Of a stretch of 64,000 nt of DNA, positions 26,103-35,116 are shown one piece after another. The stretch is from assembly GCF_900241005.1 (NCBI RefSeq), contig NZ_OEST01000001.1, positions 682,001 through 746,000 on the forward strand, in the 5' to 3' direction. Under the pieces are notes generated by a model that made no database searches, was not told where the DNA came from, and saw only the letters and a list, made by a program, of their open reading frames with translations. The first letter of the stretch is position 1; every line of letters begins with the position of its first letter. Origin of the DNA: Bacteroides cutis (lineage in GTDB: Bacteria > Bacteroidota > Bacteroidia > Bacteroidales > Bacteroidaceae). Made by a program: the position numbers and the translations under genes.

Positions 26103-26705
26103 ATGAGAAGAACATTTGCAGAAGCGTTGCAACATCGGCGCAGTTATTATTCTATTGGCAGTGATTCTCCAGTATTGGATGAAGAAGTAGTACATATTAT
26201 TCGTACGGCTGTCAAATTTGTACCGTCTGCTTTCAATTCACAATCCACGCGAATAGTATTATTATTGGGAGATGAACACAAAAAAATGTGGGATATTGTG
26301 AAAGAGACTCTGAAGAAACGTATTTCTCCTGAGGCATTTGTAAAGACGGAAGAGAAAATTAATGGTTGCTTTGCTTGTGGGCACGGTACTATTCTGTATT
26401 TTGAGGATACAGATGTAGTTAAGAAATTGCAGGATGTATTTCCTACATATAGCACTAATTTCCCCACATGGTCACAACACACTTCTGCCATGCACCAGTT
26501 TGCCATTTGGACTATGCTCGAAGATGCCGGTTTAGGTGCTTCTTTGCAGCATTATAATCCTCTGATTGACGAGGAGGTACGTCGTACGTGGAATTTACCG
26601 AACAGTTGGATGTTGATTGCTGAAATGCCATTTGGTACACCAACGGCCGAACCAGATGAAAAAGAATTTCAGGACTTGAGTAAACGTATAAAAATTTTCC
26701 TCTGA
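26103..26705 (+). CDS. nitroreductase family protein (HBN1/Frm2-like)
   Basis: 200 residues. FMN-binding N-terminus (EALQHRRSYYSIGSDSPVLD), FVPSAFNSQSTRIVLL, and MHQFAIWTMLEDAGLGASLQHYN, which place it in the fungal HBN1/Frm2-like branch of nitroreductases. Such flavoproteins reduce nitro compounds or quinones with NAD(P)H in the cytoplasm. The physiological substrate is unknown. Monocistronic by context. Confidence 0.88.
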   Translation: MRRTFAEALQHRRSYYSIGSDSPVLDEEVVHIIRTAVKFVPSAFNSQSTRIVLLLGDEHKKMWDIVKETLKKRISPEAFVKTEEKINGCFACGHGTILYFEDTDVVKKLQDVFPTYSTNFPTWSQHTSAMHQFAIWTMLEDAGLGASLQHYNPLIDEEVRRTWNLPNSWMLIAEMPFGTPTAEPDEKEFQDLSKRIKIFL

Positions 26706-26735
26706 TCGGATAGTGTTCTCAGCATAGAATTGCCT

Positions 26736-26743
26736 ATCTTTGC
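26736..26743 (+). promoter_or_regulatory. -7 box for aroK
   Basis: TATCTTTG, a full TAnnTTTG match, 36 bp before the aroK start. No clear -33 TTTG. Confidence 0.45.
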
Positions 26744-26779
26744 CCTCAAAATGAAATTGGCTGCAAACGGTAAGCAATT

Positions 26780-27307
26780 ATGATACGTATTTTTTTGACC
26801 GGTTATATGGGTGCCGGTAAAACAACTTTAGGAAAGGCTTTTGCCCGCGAACTGAATGTGTCATTCATTGATCTGGACTGGTACATCGAGGAACGTTTTC
26901 ACAAATCTATTCGTGAATTGTTCATTGAGCGGGGAGAGGCCTCTTTCCGTGAATTGGAGCGAAATATGCTGCATGAGGTGGCAGAATTTGAAGATGTTAT
27001 TATTTCTACAGGGGGGGGGACTCCCTGTTTCTTTGATAATATGGAATTCATGAATAAGCATGGATATACGGTTTTTCTGGATGTACATCCCGATGTGTTG
27101 TTCAACCGTTTGCGAGTGGGGACTCAACAACGTCCTATCCTGCGAGGAAAGACAGATGAAGAATTACGTATATTCATTGTAGAGGCTTTGGAGAAGCGCT
27201 CTCCTTTTTATTCGCAAGCCCATTATCGTTTTGATGCCGGACGTCTGGAAAGTCATCGGCAGATAGAAGAATCCGTACAACGGTTGCGTACATTATTATG
27301 CCTTTAA
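26780..27307 (+). CDS. aroK: shikimate kinase
   Basis: 175 residues, normal length. It phosphorylates shikimate with ATP in the chorismate pathway. Walker A GYMGAGKTTLGKAFA (9-23), DLDWYIEERF with the shikimate-binding Asp, SFRELERNML, STGGGTPCF and RPILRGKTDEEL are present. The STGGGTP codons form a run of nine G (27011-27019), a possible slippage point, but the frame is intact here. Confidence 0.95.
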   Translation: MIRIFLTGYMGAGKTTLGKAFARELNVSFIDLDWYIEERFHKSIRELFIERGEASFRELERNMLHEVAEFEDVIISTGGGTPCFFDNMEFMNKHGYTVFLDVHPDVLFNRLRVGTQQRPILRGKTDEELRIFIVEALEKRSPFYSQAHYRFDAGRLESHRQIEESVQRLRTLLCL

Positions 27308-27415
27308 TCCATTGTAGATGTGCGTTTTTCAATAAAAAAAGCATGATATATTAGATTTATATGTATTTTTATCCCCTTTTATAATAGAAACTACTAAATA
27401 GCAGAGTAACGAAAA

Positions 27416-29308
27416 ATGAGAAAATGGCGTATTGAAGATTCAGAAGAGCTGTACAACATAACAGGTTGGGGCACTTCGTACTTTGGTATCAATGACAAAG
27501 GTCATGTAGTGGTGACACCTCGTAAGGATGGAGTTGCCGTCGATTTAAAAGAATTGGTAGACGAGTTACAATTGCGTGATGTAACTGCTCCCATGTTGAT
27601 ACGTTTTCCTGATATCCTCGATAACCGGATTGAGAAAATTTCCTGTTGTTTCAAGCAGGCTGCCGAAGAGTATGGTTATAAAGCGGAGAATTTTATAATC
27701 TATCCTATTAAAGTAAACCAGATGCGTCCTGTGGTCGAAGAAATTATCAGCCACGGAAAGAAATTTAATCTCGGATTGGAGGCTGGTTCTAAACCTGAGT
27801 TACATGCAGTGATTGCCATCAACATGGATTCTGATTCATTGATTATCTGTAATGGATATAAGGATGAAAGTTATATAGAACTTGCTTTGCTTGCCCAGAA
27901 AATGGGTAAACGTATTTTTCTCGTAGTAGAAAAATTGAACGAGTTGAAGTTGATAGCCAAAATGGCGAAGCAATTAAATGTAAAACCTAATATTGGCATT
28001 CGCATTAAGTTGGCCTCATCAGGAAGTGGTAAATGGGAGGACTCTGGAGGTGATGCAAGTAAATTTGGCTTGTCTTCCAGTGAGTTACTCGAAGCACTCG
28101 ATTTTCTGGCAGATAAAGGTATGCAAGATTGTCTGAAATTGATACATTTCCATATCGGAAGTCAGGTGACGAAGATACGTCGTATCAAGACGGCGTTGCG
28201 TGAAGCTTCACAATTCTATGTGCAGTTGCATGCCATGGGATTTAAAGTGGAATTTGTAGATATCGGGGGTGGTCTAGGTGTAGATTATGATGGAACTCGT
28301 TCTTCCAATAGCGAAGGCAGTGTGAATTACTCTATTCAGGAATATGTCAATGATTCCATTTCTACTTTAGTCGATGCTAGTGATAAAAACGGTATTCCTC
28401 ATCCAAATATCATTACGGAAAGTGGACGTGCGTTGACGGCACATCACTCTGTATTAATTTTTGAGGTACTGGAAACGGCGACTTTGCCCGAATGGGACGA
28501 TGATGAAGAAGTGACGAAAAACGACCATGAACTTTTGCAAGAGTTGTATGGCATTTGGGATACGTTGAATCAGAATAGAATGTTAGAAGCTTGGCATGAT
28601 GCACAGCAAATCCGTGAAGAGGCACTTGATCTTTTCAGTCATGGTATTGTGGATTTACAGACGCGGGCAAAGATTGAACGGCTGTATTGGTCCATTATGC
28701 GTGAAGTGAACCAGATAGCCGGTGGATTGAAACATGCGCCGGATGAGTTTCGTGGTCTTCCAAAACTGTTGGCAGATAAATACTTTTGTAACTTTTCACT
28801 TTTTCAGTCTTTGCCTGATTCTTGGGCGATAGACCAAATATTCCCAATTCTGCCTATTCAACGTCTGGATGAGAAACCTGAAAGGACAGCTACTTTGCAG
28901 GATATTACTTGCGATTCGGATGGTAAGATTGCTAATTTCATATCAACTAAGAATGTATCGCATTATTTGCCGGTGCATTCCTTGAAGAGTAAAGAGCCTT
29001 ACTATGTAGGTGTATTTTTAGTCGGTGCATATCAGGAAATCTTGGGCGATATGCATAATCTGTTTGGTGATACGAATGCCGTACACGTGTCAGTGAGTGA
29101 AAAAGGATATGCCATTGAGCAGGTGATTGATGGCGAAACGGTAGCTGAGGTACTTGATTATGTACAATATAGTCCTAAAAAACTTGTGCGGACATTGGAA
29201 ACTTGGGTGACACAGTCTGTAAAAGAAGGACGTATTTCATTGGAAGAAGGAAAGGAATTTTTATCTAATTACCGCTCTGGGTTGTACGGATACACTTATT
29301 TGGAATAA
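27416..29308 (+). CDS. speA: biosynthetic arginine decarboxylase
   Basis: 630 residues, the usual length for SpeA. It is a PLP enzyme that turns arginine into agmatine for polyamine synthesis. The barrel domain contains IYPIKVNQMRPVVEEI with the PLP lysine, LGLEAGSKPEL, HFHIGSQVTKI, DIGGGLGVDYDGTRS and ITESGRALTAHHSV. The C-terminal helical and beta domains follow. Cotranscribed with argB, 22 bp downstream, linking arginine synthesis and use. Confidence 0.95.
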   Translation: MRKWRIEDSEELYNITGWGTSYFGINDKGHVVVTPRKDGVAVDLKELVDELQLRDVTAPMLIRFPDILDNRIEKISCCFKQAAEEYGYKAENFIIYPIKVNQMRPVVEEIISHGKKFNLGLEAGSKPELHAVIAINMDSDSLIICNGYKDESYIELALLAQKMGKRIFLVVEKLNELKLIAKMAKQLNVKPNIGIRIKLASSGSGKWEDSGGDASKFGLSSSELLEALDFLADKGMQDCLKLIHFHIGSQVTKIRRIKTALREASQFYVQLHAMGFKVEFVDIGGGLGVDYDGTRSSNSEGSVNYSIQEYVNDSISTLVDASDKNGIPHPNIITESGRALTAHHSVLIFEVLETATLPEWDDDEEVTKNDHELLQELYGIWDTLNQNRMLEAWHDAQQIREEALDLFSHGIVDLQTRAKIERLYWSIMREVNQIAGGLKHAPDEFRGLPKLLADKYFCNFSLFQSLPDSWAIDQIFPILPIQRLDEKPERTATLQDITCDSDGKIANFISTKNVSHYLPVHSLKSKEPYYVGVFLVGAYQEILGDMHNLFGDTNAVHVSVSEKGYAIEQVIDGETVAEVLDYVQYSPKKLVRTLETWVTQSVKEGRISLEEGKEFLSNYRSGLYGYTYLE

Positions 29309-29330
29309 TTTATTTAATAGGCAATTGATA

Positions 29331-30101
29331 ATGAGAGAGAAACTTACTGTAATAAAAGTAGGGGGTAAAATTGTAGAAGAAGAAGTAACCCTGCTTAAGT
29401 TACTGGATGATTTTGCCACTATTGACGGTTATAAAGTCTTGGTACACGGTGGGGGACGTTCAGCAACAAAGTTGGCTACTCAGTTGGGTATTGAAAGTAA
29501 AATGGTAAATGGCCGTCGTATCACCGATGCCGAAACATTGAAAGTGGTGACGATGGTATATGGCGGGTTAGTAAATAAAAATATTGTGGCAGGTTTACAG
29601 GCACGGGGGGTCAATGCCCTTGGACTGACTGGTGCCGATATGAATGTCATTCGTTCGATGAAGCGTCCTGTCAAAGAAGTAGATTATGGTTTTGTCGGAG
29701 ACGTCAAAGAAGTGAATGGTGCTTTTCTGGGCGATCTTATACATAAAGGAATTGTGCCTGTGATGGCTCCATTGACACATGACGGTCATGGAAATATGCT
29801 GAATACGAATGCTGACACTATTGCAGGAGAAACCGCTAAAGCGTTGGCCGGACTATTTGACGTTACGTTGGTGTTTTGCTTTGAAAAGAAGGGTGTGCTG
29901 CGTGATGAAAATGATGATGATAGTGTTATTCCTCACATTACATCCGAGGAGTTCAAACGATATGTGGCGGAGGGAGTAATCCAAGGCGGGATGATCCCAA
30001 AATTGGAAAACTCATTTGAAGCAATAAATGCCGGAGTGTCTGAGGTCGTAATAACTTTAGCTTCAGCCATCGGACAAGAAGGAGGAACGCATATAGTGTG
30101 A
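29331..30101 (+). CDS. argB: acetylglutamate kinase
   Basis: 256 residues from ATG 29331 (MREKLTVIKVGGKIVEEE); the frame is open to a TTG at 29325. It phosphorylates N-acetylglutamate (or N-succinylglutamate, as reported for Bacteroides arginine synthesis). Motifs: IKVGGKIVEE, LVHGGGRSATKLATQLG, LGLTGADMNVIRS, NTNADTIAGETAKALAG and QGGMIPKLENSFEAINAGV. Second gene after speA. Confidence 0.93.
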   Translation: MREKLTVIKVGGKIVEEEVTLLKLLDDFATIDGYKVLVHGGGRSATKLATQLGIESKMVNGRRITDAETLKVVTMVYGGLVNKNIVAGLQARGVNALGLTGADMNVIRSMKRPVKEVDYGFVGDVKEVNGAFLGDLIHKGIVPVMAPLTHDGHGNMLNTNADTIAGETAKALAGLFDVTLVFCFEKKGVLRDENDDDSVIPHITSEEFKRYVAEGVIQGGMIPKLENSFEAINAGVSEVVITLASAIGQEGGTHIV

Positions 30102-30126
30102 TAAATGACAATTTAATGAAGGACTA

Positions 30127-30190
30127 AGAATGAAGAATTACCTTGCGGTATGTTTGCATAACGTAACTAAATTCTTCGTTCATCATTTCT
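30127..30190. repeat. REP-like palindromic intergenic element
   Basis: After argB, GAAGAATT is matched by AATTCTTC about 33 bp later, with flanking GAATGAAG / CTTCGTTCAT words and a CCTTGCGGT-containing loop. The design (short A+T words in both arms around a GC-rich loop) resembles the elements at 43531 and 45621. Confidence 0.5.
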
Positions 30191-30289
30191 CTTTTTTATC
30201 ATTTCCCCTTTATTTCTTTCCTAAAAATAATTTAAAAAAATGGCATTTGCCTGTAACTTTCTGTATACATAACCGTCAACTAATTAGAG

Positions 30290-30799
30290 ATGCAAGAAAT
30301 CAGCTTTCGTAATGACATTCTCCCACTGAAGGATAAACTCTTTCGGTTAGCCCTAAGAATTACATTTGATAGGGCAGAAGCGGAAGACGTTGTACAAGAA
30401 ACGTTGGTCAGGGTGTGGAATAAGCGTGATGAGTGGTCGCAGTTCGGTTCTGTAGAAGCCTATTGCTTGACAGTGACAAGAAATTTGGCGATAGACCGTA
30501 GCGAAAAGAAAGATGCCCAGAACGTAGAGTTGACACCTGATATGGAACAAGCTGCTGATGCATCGAGCCCTTACGAACGGTTGGTAACTAAAGAACGGAT
30601 GACATTGATACATCGGTTGATAAATGGACTTCCTGAGAAACAAAGGTTGGTAATTCATCTCCGGGATATTGAAGGTAAGAGTTATAAAGAGATTGCAGTA
30701 GTCCTGAATTTGACAGAGGAACAAGTAAAGGTGAATCTTTTTAGGGCACGGCAAAAAGTAAAGCAACAGTTTATTAATATAGAAAGTTATGGACTTTAA
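30290..30799 (+). CDS. ECF-type RNA polymerase sigma factor
   Basis: 169 residues. Region 2 (KLFRLALRITFDRAEAEDVV, QETLVRVWNKRDEW, AYCLTVTRNLAIDR) and region 4 (LINGLPEKQRLVIHLRDIEG, SYKEIAVVLNLTEEQVKVNL) are complete. It redirects RNA polymerase in response to an envelope or other signal. The stop overlaps the start of the next gene by 11 bp, the usual sigma/anti-sigma coupling. No FecR-SusC/D neighbours follow, so it is not the standard glycan-uptake type. Confidence 0.9.
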   Translation: MQEISFRNDILPLKDKLFRLALRITFDRAEAEDVVQETLVRVWNKRDEWSQFGSVEAYCLTVTRNLAIDRSEKKDAQNVELTPDMEQAADASSPYERLVTKERMTLIHRLINGLPEKQRLVIHLRDIEGKSYKEIAVVLNLTEEQVKVNLFRARQKVKQQFINIESYGL

Positions 30800-31271
30800 A
30801 TATATAGAACAACTTTTGGAGCGCTATTGGCAGTGTGAAACCTCTTTGGAGGAGGAAGCGCAGTTGCGTGCTTTTTTTAAGGAAAACGATGTGCCTGAGC
30901 ATTTGCTTCGTTACAAAGATTTGTTTGTATATCAACAACTTCAGCAAGAAGAACAATTGAGTGAAGATTTTGATGCACGGGTACTTGCTGAGATTGAGGT
31001 ACCGGTAGTCAAGGCAAGACGTATGACATTGATTGCACGTTTCATGCCATTGTTCAAAGCTGCTGCAGTAGTGGCAGTAGTACTTTCATTGGGAAATGTG
31101 ATGCAACATTCATTTTTTTCGGATGTGAAAGAGGTCGCTGCAGTTGATACTATCGGTAAACAGATTTCTGCTCCGTCGGTTGCCCTTTCGGGAGATATCA
31201 ACGTGACGCACGAAAAGCAGATAATGGATAGTCTAAAACGTGTAGAAAAGGAGAAAGGAATCAAAAAATAG
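30789..31271 (+). CDS. putative anti-sigma factor
   Basis: 160 residues. The cytoplasmic N-terminal part (YIEQLLERYWQCETSLEEEA) resembles short anti-sigma domains with the phrase LxEYF/RYWxGExSxEEE. One membrane segment (FKAAAVVAVVLSLGNVM, about 91-107) is followed by a short periplasmic tail. The 11-bp overlap with the sigma gene and the single-span topology support an anti-sigma role; no catalytic domain is present. Confidence 0.7.
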   Translation: MDFKYIEQLLERYWQCETSLEEEAQLRAFFKENDVPEHLLRYKDLFVYQQLQQEEQLSEDFDARVLAEIEVPVVKARRMTLIARFMPLFKAAAVVAVVLSLGNVMQHSFFSDVKEVAAVDTIGKQISAPSVALSGDINVTHEKQIMDSLKRVEKEKGIKK

Positions 31272-31408
31272 ATGTTTTCATTTACTTTTTAAAATAACAT
31301 TTTCATTTGCTTTAAACATAAATATAGTTAGTGTGCTTTATTAAAACAAACTGAGGCTGTGAAGTTTCAATTCTCTCAAAATCTTATAAAAAACTAACTA
31401 AGATAGAT
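31272..31408. other. intergenic region after the sigma operon
   Basis: AT-rich stretch between the putative anti-sigma stop and the terminator hairpin at 31409. No start codon with a sustained frame and no repeat was seen. Confidence 0.4.
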
Positions 31409-31443
31409 GGGACGCCGCGTGATGCAGTGTCCCTTTTATTTTT
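31409..31443 (+). terminator. intrinsic terminator of the sigma operon
   Basis: GGGACGC pairs with GTGTCCC (one G-T wobble), extended after one mismatch by GC/GC, loop GTGAT, followed by TTTTATTTTT. It is 138 bp after the putative anti-sigma stop. Confidence 0.75.
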
Positions 31444-31506
31444 CCAATTGTGATAGTGTCGTTTGATCATAGGGTGTTATTCTTGTTTAAATCGGTATAG
31501 AAAACA

Positions 31507-31530
31507 AAAGGCTTCCTCGCGGAAGCCTTT
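31507..31530 (-). terminator. intrinsic terminator of the head-GIN gene
   Basis: Perfect 10-bp stem AAAGGCTTCC / GGAAGCCTTT with a 4-nt loop. On the minus strand it is followed by TGTTTT, and it lies 90 bp beyond the stop of the leftward gene at 31621. Confidence 0.8.
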
Positions 31531-31620
31531 CATAATTACGTTAGAAAATTTATAGATTTGCTTTTAAAGAGAGAATTTTGTTTCGGTTTGCCATCAATCT
31601 TATAGATTATGCAACTTACA

Positions 31621-32493
31621 TTAGAGTTTATACAGTCCTTTCTTTGGATAATCTAGCTCAGGATTACCTTTATAGCCTACACTTCCACTACCACTAGTAC
31701 GTACTTTCAGGAAATCGGTTACATGACATTTGATATCACCTGATCCCGTCACGTTGGCAGAAGCACGTTTTGCTTGAAAATCGGATGCATACAAGTCACC
31801 TGAACCTGCTACACTGTAGGTCGCTTCTTGAGTGGTACCGGTTAATTCGGCTGTACCCGAACCTGCCACAGATGCCTGAGTATTAATTGCAACAATATTT
31901 TTCAATTTTATATCTCCCGAACCTGCCACAGACGCTTTAAGATTAGTACAAGCGATATCACTACAAAGAATGTCTCCTGACCCTGCTACAGAAATTTCAA
32001 GATTATTTGTACAGGAAATGTTATTTGCTTTTATATCTCCCGAACCTGCAATGGCCATTTTAAAAAAATCAGTTTTTAAACCATTTGTCAGGGCGATATC
32101 TCCTGAGCCTGCAATAGAAACTCCATTTAGTGTTTCTGAAGAAATACGTATTTCAAGTTTATTATAGGAGACACTCGTTCCTTTCTTAAAACCGATATTG
32201 AGTACACCGTTTTTTACATTCACATCCAGTAGATTTATGATATTATCCGAGGTATAGATCTTTACCTGAGGTTTACCGTTTTTTTGAGTGTATATGACAT
32301 CGGGACTTCCGGCAAGATTTATTTTAGTGAAATTATCTACTCTAATGTCTTTAGTAACATAATTCTTACTGGCTTTAACGGTTTTCCCATTGAAAAAACC
32401 GGAAGTATTGTAATTAGATTTTTGTGAACAAGCTATGGTGCTGAATGCCAAAACTGTTAGTGCAATAATTACTGTTAGTGTTCTCATATTCAT
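31621..32493 (-). CDS. head-GIN (DUF2807) domain lipoprotein
   Basis: 290 residues. The signal peptide ends in a lipobox (AFSTIACSQ), so an outer-membrane or periplasmic lipoprotein is expected. The mature part is a beta-helix-like domain made of repeated SVAGSGDI units (about ten variants: VSIAGSGDIALTN, MAIAGSGDIKANN, ISVAGSGDILCSD, ASVAGSGDIKLKN and so on). This DUF2807/GIN family is common in Bacteroidetes and has no established biochemical function; a role in adhesion has been suggested. Leftward, convergent with the sigma operon. Confidence 0.88.
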   Translation of the reverse strand: MNMRTLTVIIALTVLAFSTIACSQKSNYNTSGFFNGKTVKASKNYVTKDIRVDNFTKINLAGSPDVIYTQKNGKPQVKIYTSDNIINLLDVNVKNGVLNIGFKKGTSVSYNKLEIRISSETLNGVSIAGSGDIALTNGLKTDFFKMAIAGSGDIKANNISCTNNLEISVAGSGDILCSDIACTNLKASVAGSGDIKLKNIVAINTQASVAGSGTAELTGTTQEATYSVAGSGDLYASDFQAKRASANVTGSGDIKCHVTDFLKVRTSGSGSVGYKGNPELDYPKKGLYKL

Positions 32494-32629
32494 CTTATTT
32501 GAGTTAATCGTTTAATCATTAGACGTAACATGCTCCTAAAAAGTTGCATGGTATAGTGCCTTTTTTTTGAAAACTTTCGTTTTTTAGGGTAATTCTTTGT
32601 TCTTTTGTCTGTTTAATAAGGATAAGCAG

Positions 32630-33334
32630 ATGATGACAGAGCATATTTTAGATGATGACGAATTGGGAAAGCTACTTGTTAGGGTTAACATGCGTGCACG
32701 GCGTCTGACTTTTCGTACCCGTGAAGATGCCATCCATGTAACTGTCCCTCCAGGTACTGTTTTGTCTGAAATTAAGAATGCAATAGAACAATTACGACCT
32801 CGTTTAAGGTCGGCACGTCAAAAATATATCCGTCCTTTGATTGATTTGAATTATCGTATCGATACGGAATTCTTTAAACTGAGTCTTGTCAGTGGACGGC
32901 GGGAAAGGTTTCTGTCTCGTTCGGAATTGGGAGAAATGCAGATCATCTGTCCACCTGATGCCGATTTTTCCGATCATAAATTACAAGAATGGTTACGTAA
33001 AGTGATAGAAGAGGCTTTGCGGCGTAATGCTAAAATACTTCTTCCTCCTCGACTTTATGCTCTTTCACTTCAGCATGGACTTACTTATAAAAGTGTAAAA
33101 ATAAATTCCAGCAGTGGACGATGGGGGAGTTGCTCTGCACGGGGAAACATCAATCTTTCCTATTATTTGGTATTGTTACCTCAGCATCTGATAGATTATG
33201 TGTTACTTCACGAATTGGCGCATACCCGTGAAATGAATCATGGTGAACGTTTCTGGGTTTTATTAGACCGGTTTACAGATGGTAAAGCGTTGGCGTTGCG
33301 CAATGAATTGAAGCAATATCGTACGGAATTTTAA
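32630..33334 (+). CDS. YgjP-like zinc metallopeptidase (SprT/M48-like)
   Basis: 234 residues from ATG 32630 (an adjacent ATG at 32633 is also possible); the frame is open to 32597. The zinc site HELAHTREMNHGERFW (H-E-x2-H plus a third His) and KINSSSGRWGSCSARGNINL before it are hallmarks of the YgjP/DUF45 family. The N-terminal half is a beta-rich domain (MRARRLTFRTREDAIHVTVP). Family members are cytoplasmic, often near restriction-modification genes, but none lies here. Substrate unknown. Confidence 0.88.
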   Translation: MMTEHILDDDELGKLLVRVNMRARRLTFRTREDAIHVTVPPGTVLSEIKNAIEQLRPRLRSARQKYIRPLIDLNYRIDTEFFKLSLVSGRRERFLSRSELGEMQIICPPDADFSDHKLQEWLRKVIEEALRRNAKILLPPRLYALSLQHGLTYKSVKINSSSGRWGSCSARGNINLSYYLVLLPQHLIDYVLLHELAHTREMNHGERFWVLLDRFTDGKALALRNELKQYRTEF

Positions 33335-33365
33335 AACGATCCGGTAATTAAATAAAACGCAGGTA

Positions 33366-33761
33366 TTATTGTGCCAACAATTTCACTTCTTCGCCTTCTT
33401 TTTCAAACCGATAGTCACCTCCTCTTTCGCTCAGTTCAAATAGTGAGAGTTTCTCGGTGTCATTGTTTACTATCATCAGGGCACTTTGTTCTGCAAAACG
33501 CTTCACCTCAAAAGAAAAAGGCTCCTCTGTAATCTTTTTGTTTATCAGTAGGCTATCATTAATCAGTATAGACACTGAATCTCCCGCAAATCCCTTGTTT
33601 AGCATGATGGTGTAGGTTTCGGTAAAATAACGCTCTCCGTCCTTTTTCTGCTGTAGTCTCATACTCATGTATACAAAGATTACGACTACAAAGATAATGG
33701 CAAAGGCAAGAATACCATTACCTATCATAAACTGTTTGTTGGTATTTAGACGGTGTGTCAT
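33366..33761 (-). CDS. small membrane-anchored protein of unknown function
   Basis: 131 residues from ATG 33761 (MTHRLNTNKQFMIGNGILAF); the frame is open to 33833, but 33761 places the start next to the membrane segment (GILAFAIIFVVVIFVYM). The soluble part (YFTETYTIMLNKGFAGDSVS, ILINDSLLINKKITEEPFSF) looks like a beta-sandwich exposed to the periplasm. No family recognised. Leftward, convergent with the metallopeptidase gene. Confidence 0.65.
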   Translation of the reverse strand: MTHRLNTNKQFMIGNGILAFAIIFVVVIFVYMSMRLQQKKDGERYFTETYTIMLNKGFAGDSVSILINDSLLINKKITEEPFSFEVKRFAEQSALMIVNNDTEKLSLFELSERGGDYRFEKEGEEVKLLAQ

Positions 33762-33859
33762 GATGGTTAAAAATTTAAAGAACCCTGCAAATTTAACAAT
33801 TATATTTGAACTGGCTGACAAACTTTTCAACAAATACTTGTATTTAAAATCTTGTTTTC

Positions 33860-33890
33860 TTTGTATTTAAAATAGATATAGATATTTTTG
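33860..33890 (+). promoter_or_regulatory. promoter of the esterase-GH3 operon
   Basis: TTTG (33860-33863), 19 bp, TATTTTTG (33883-33890): both boxes match fully, 18 bp before the ATG at 33908. Confidence 0.7.
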
Positions 33891-33907
33891 CCTTAAAACA
33901 TCGTATT

Positions 33908-35101
33908 ATGAAAAGAATATCAAGTTTTGCTGTAGCTTTATTGATGTGTATTTTTACTTTTGCACAACAGGCGCTTTGGGGAGGTACTCCGGTCGTTTCA
34001 CCGGAAATTCATGACAACAACACCGTTACTTTCCGTCTGAAAGCTCCAAAAGCAGTGAAAGTGCAAGTAACAGGAGACTTCCTGCCAACACAGAAAATCA
34101 AGACGCCATACGGAGAATTTGACAGATCGGGTGTAGTCGAATTGAAAGAAGGGAAAGACGGTATATGGGAATATACTACTTCCGAACCCCTGAAACCCGA
34201 ACTTTATAGTTACTCGTTCATTGTAGACGATTTAAAGATGATGGATCCGGGTAATGTTTATATGATACGCGATGTAGCTACCGTAACCAATGTGTTTATG
34301 ATTGATGGCGGGCGTGCTGATTTATACAAAGTAAATAAAGTACCTCACGGAACCGTTTCCCGTGTATGGTATGATAGTCCTACTTTGGGGATGAATCGTC
34401 GGCTTACCGTTTATACTCCAGCGGGTTATGAAACCAGTAATAAGTCTTACCCCGTATTTTATTTACTCCATGGTATGGGTGGTGACGAGGAAGCGTGGAT
34501 AGCTCTTGGACGTACGGCGCAAATACTGGATAATCTTATTGCCCAAGGTAAAGCAAAGCCGATGATTGTAGTGATGACTAATGGAAATGCATCTCAAGAG
34601 GCGGCTCCCGGTGAATCTTCTTTAGGATGGGTTTCTCCTACCATGCAGCTACCTAAAACAATGGAAGGTTCTTTTGAAATGGCATTTCCAGATGTTGTGA
34701 AGTTTGTCGATAAGAACTATCGTACTATAAAAAGTAAACCTGGTCGAGCCATTGCAGGATTATCAATGGGTGGTTTTCATTCTTTGCATATTTCCAAACA
34801 GTTCCCTGATATGTTCAATTATATAGGTCTCTTTTCAGCTGCCATTCTGCCGGATAAAGAGGTCAAATCCCCTATTTATGATGACCTTGAAGGAAAATTG
34901 AAAGTCCAGTTTTCCAAGAAACCGGCACTTTATTGGATAGGAATCGGGAACAAGGATTTTCTATATAAAGCGAATGAAGATTATCGTAAACTGCTGGATG
35001 AGAAGGGATATAAATATACTTATTATGAAACAGATGATGGCCATATCTGGAAGAACTGGCGTATATACCTGACAGAATTTGTACCTTTATTATTTAAATA
35101 A
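33908..35101 (+). CDS. secreted carbohydrate esterase (CE1/feruloyl-esterase-like)
   Basis: 397 residues. The signal peptide ends TFAQQ. An N-terminal immunoglobulin-like/CBM48-type domain (VTFRLKAPKAVKVQVTGDFL, YSYSFIVDDLKMMDPGN) is followed by an alpha/beta hydrolase: YPVFYLLHGMGGDEEAWIAL, nucleophile motif AGLSMGGFHS (about 282-291) and C-terminal DDGHIWKNWR with the catalytic His. Such enzymes remove feruloyl or acetyl groups from plant glycans. It is 15 bp upstream of a GH3 glucosidase, probably one operon for plant oligosaccharide use. Confidence 0.88.
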   Translation: MKRISSFAVALLMCIFTFAQQALWGGTPVVSPEIHDNNTVTFRLKAPKAVKVQVTGDFLPTQKIKTPYGEFDRSGVVELKEGKDGIWEYTTSEPLKPELYSYSFIVDDLKMMDPGNVYMIRDVATVTNVFMIDGGRADLYKVNKVPHGTVSRVWYDSPTLGMNRRLTVYTPAGYETSNKSYPVFYLLHGMGGDEEAWIALGRTAQILDNLIAQGKAKPMIVVMTNGNASQEAAPGESSLGWVSPTMQLPKTMEGSFEMAFPDVVKFVDKNYRTIKSKPGRAIAGLSMGGFHSLHISKQFPDMFNYIGLFSAAILPDKEVKSPIYDDLEGKLKVQFSKKPALYWIGIGNKDFLYKANEDYRKLLDEKGYKYTYYETDDGHIWKNWRIYLTEFVPLLFK

Positions 35102-35116
35102 CCCCAAAATAAAATC

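Noticed and set aside
27308..27415. Riboswitch or leader RNA before speA
   Set aside because: The 108-bp gap is AT-rich without a convincing hairpin or conserved aptamer pattern.
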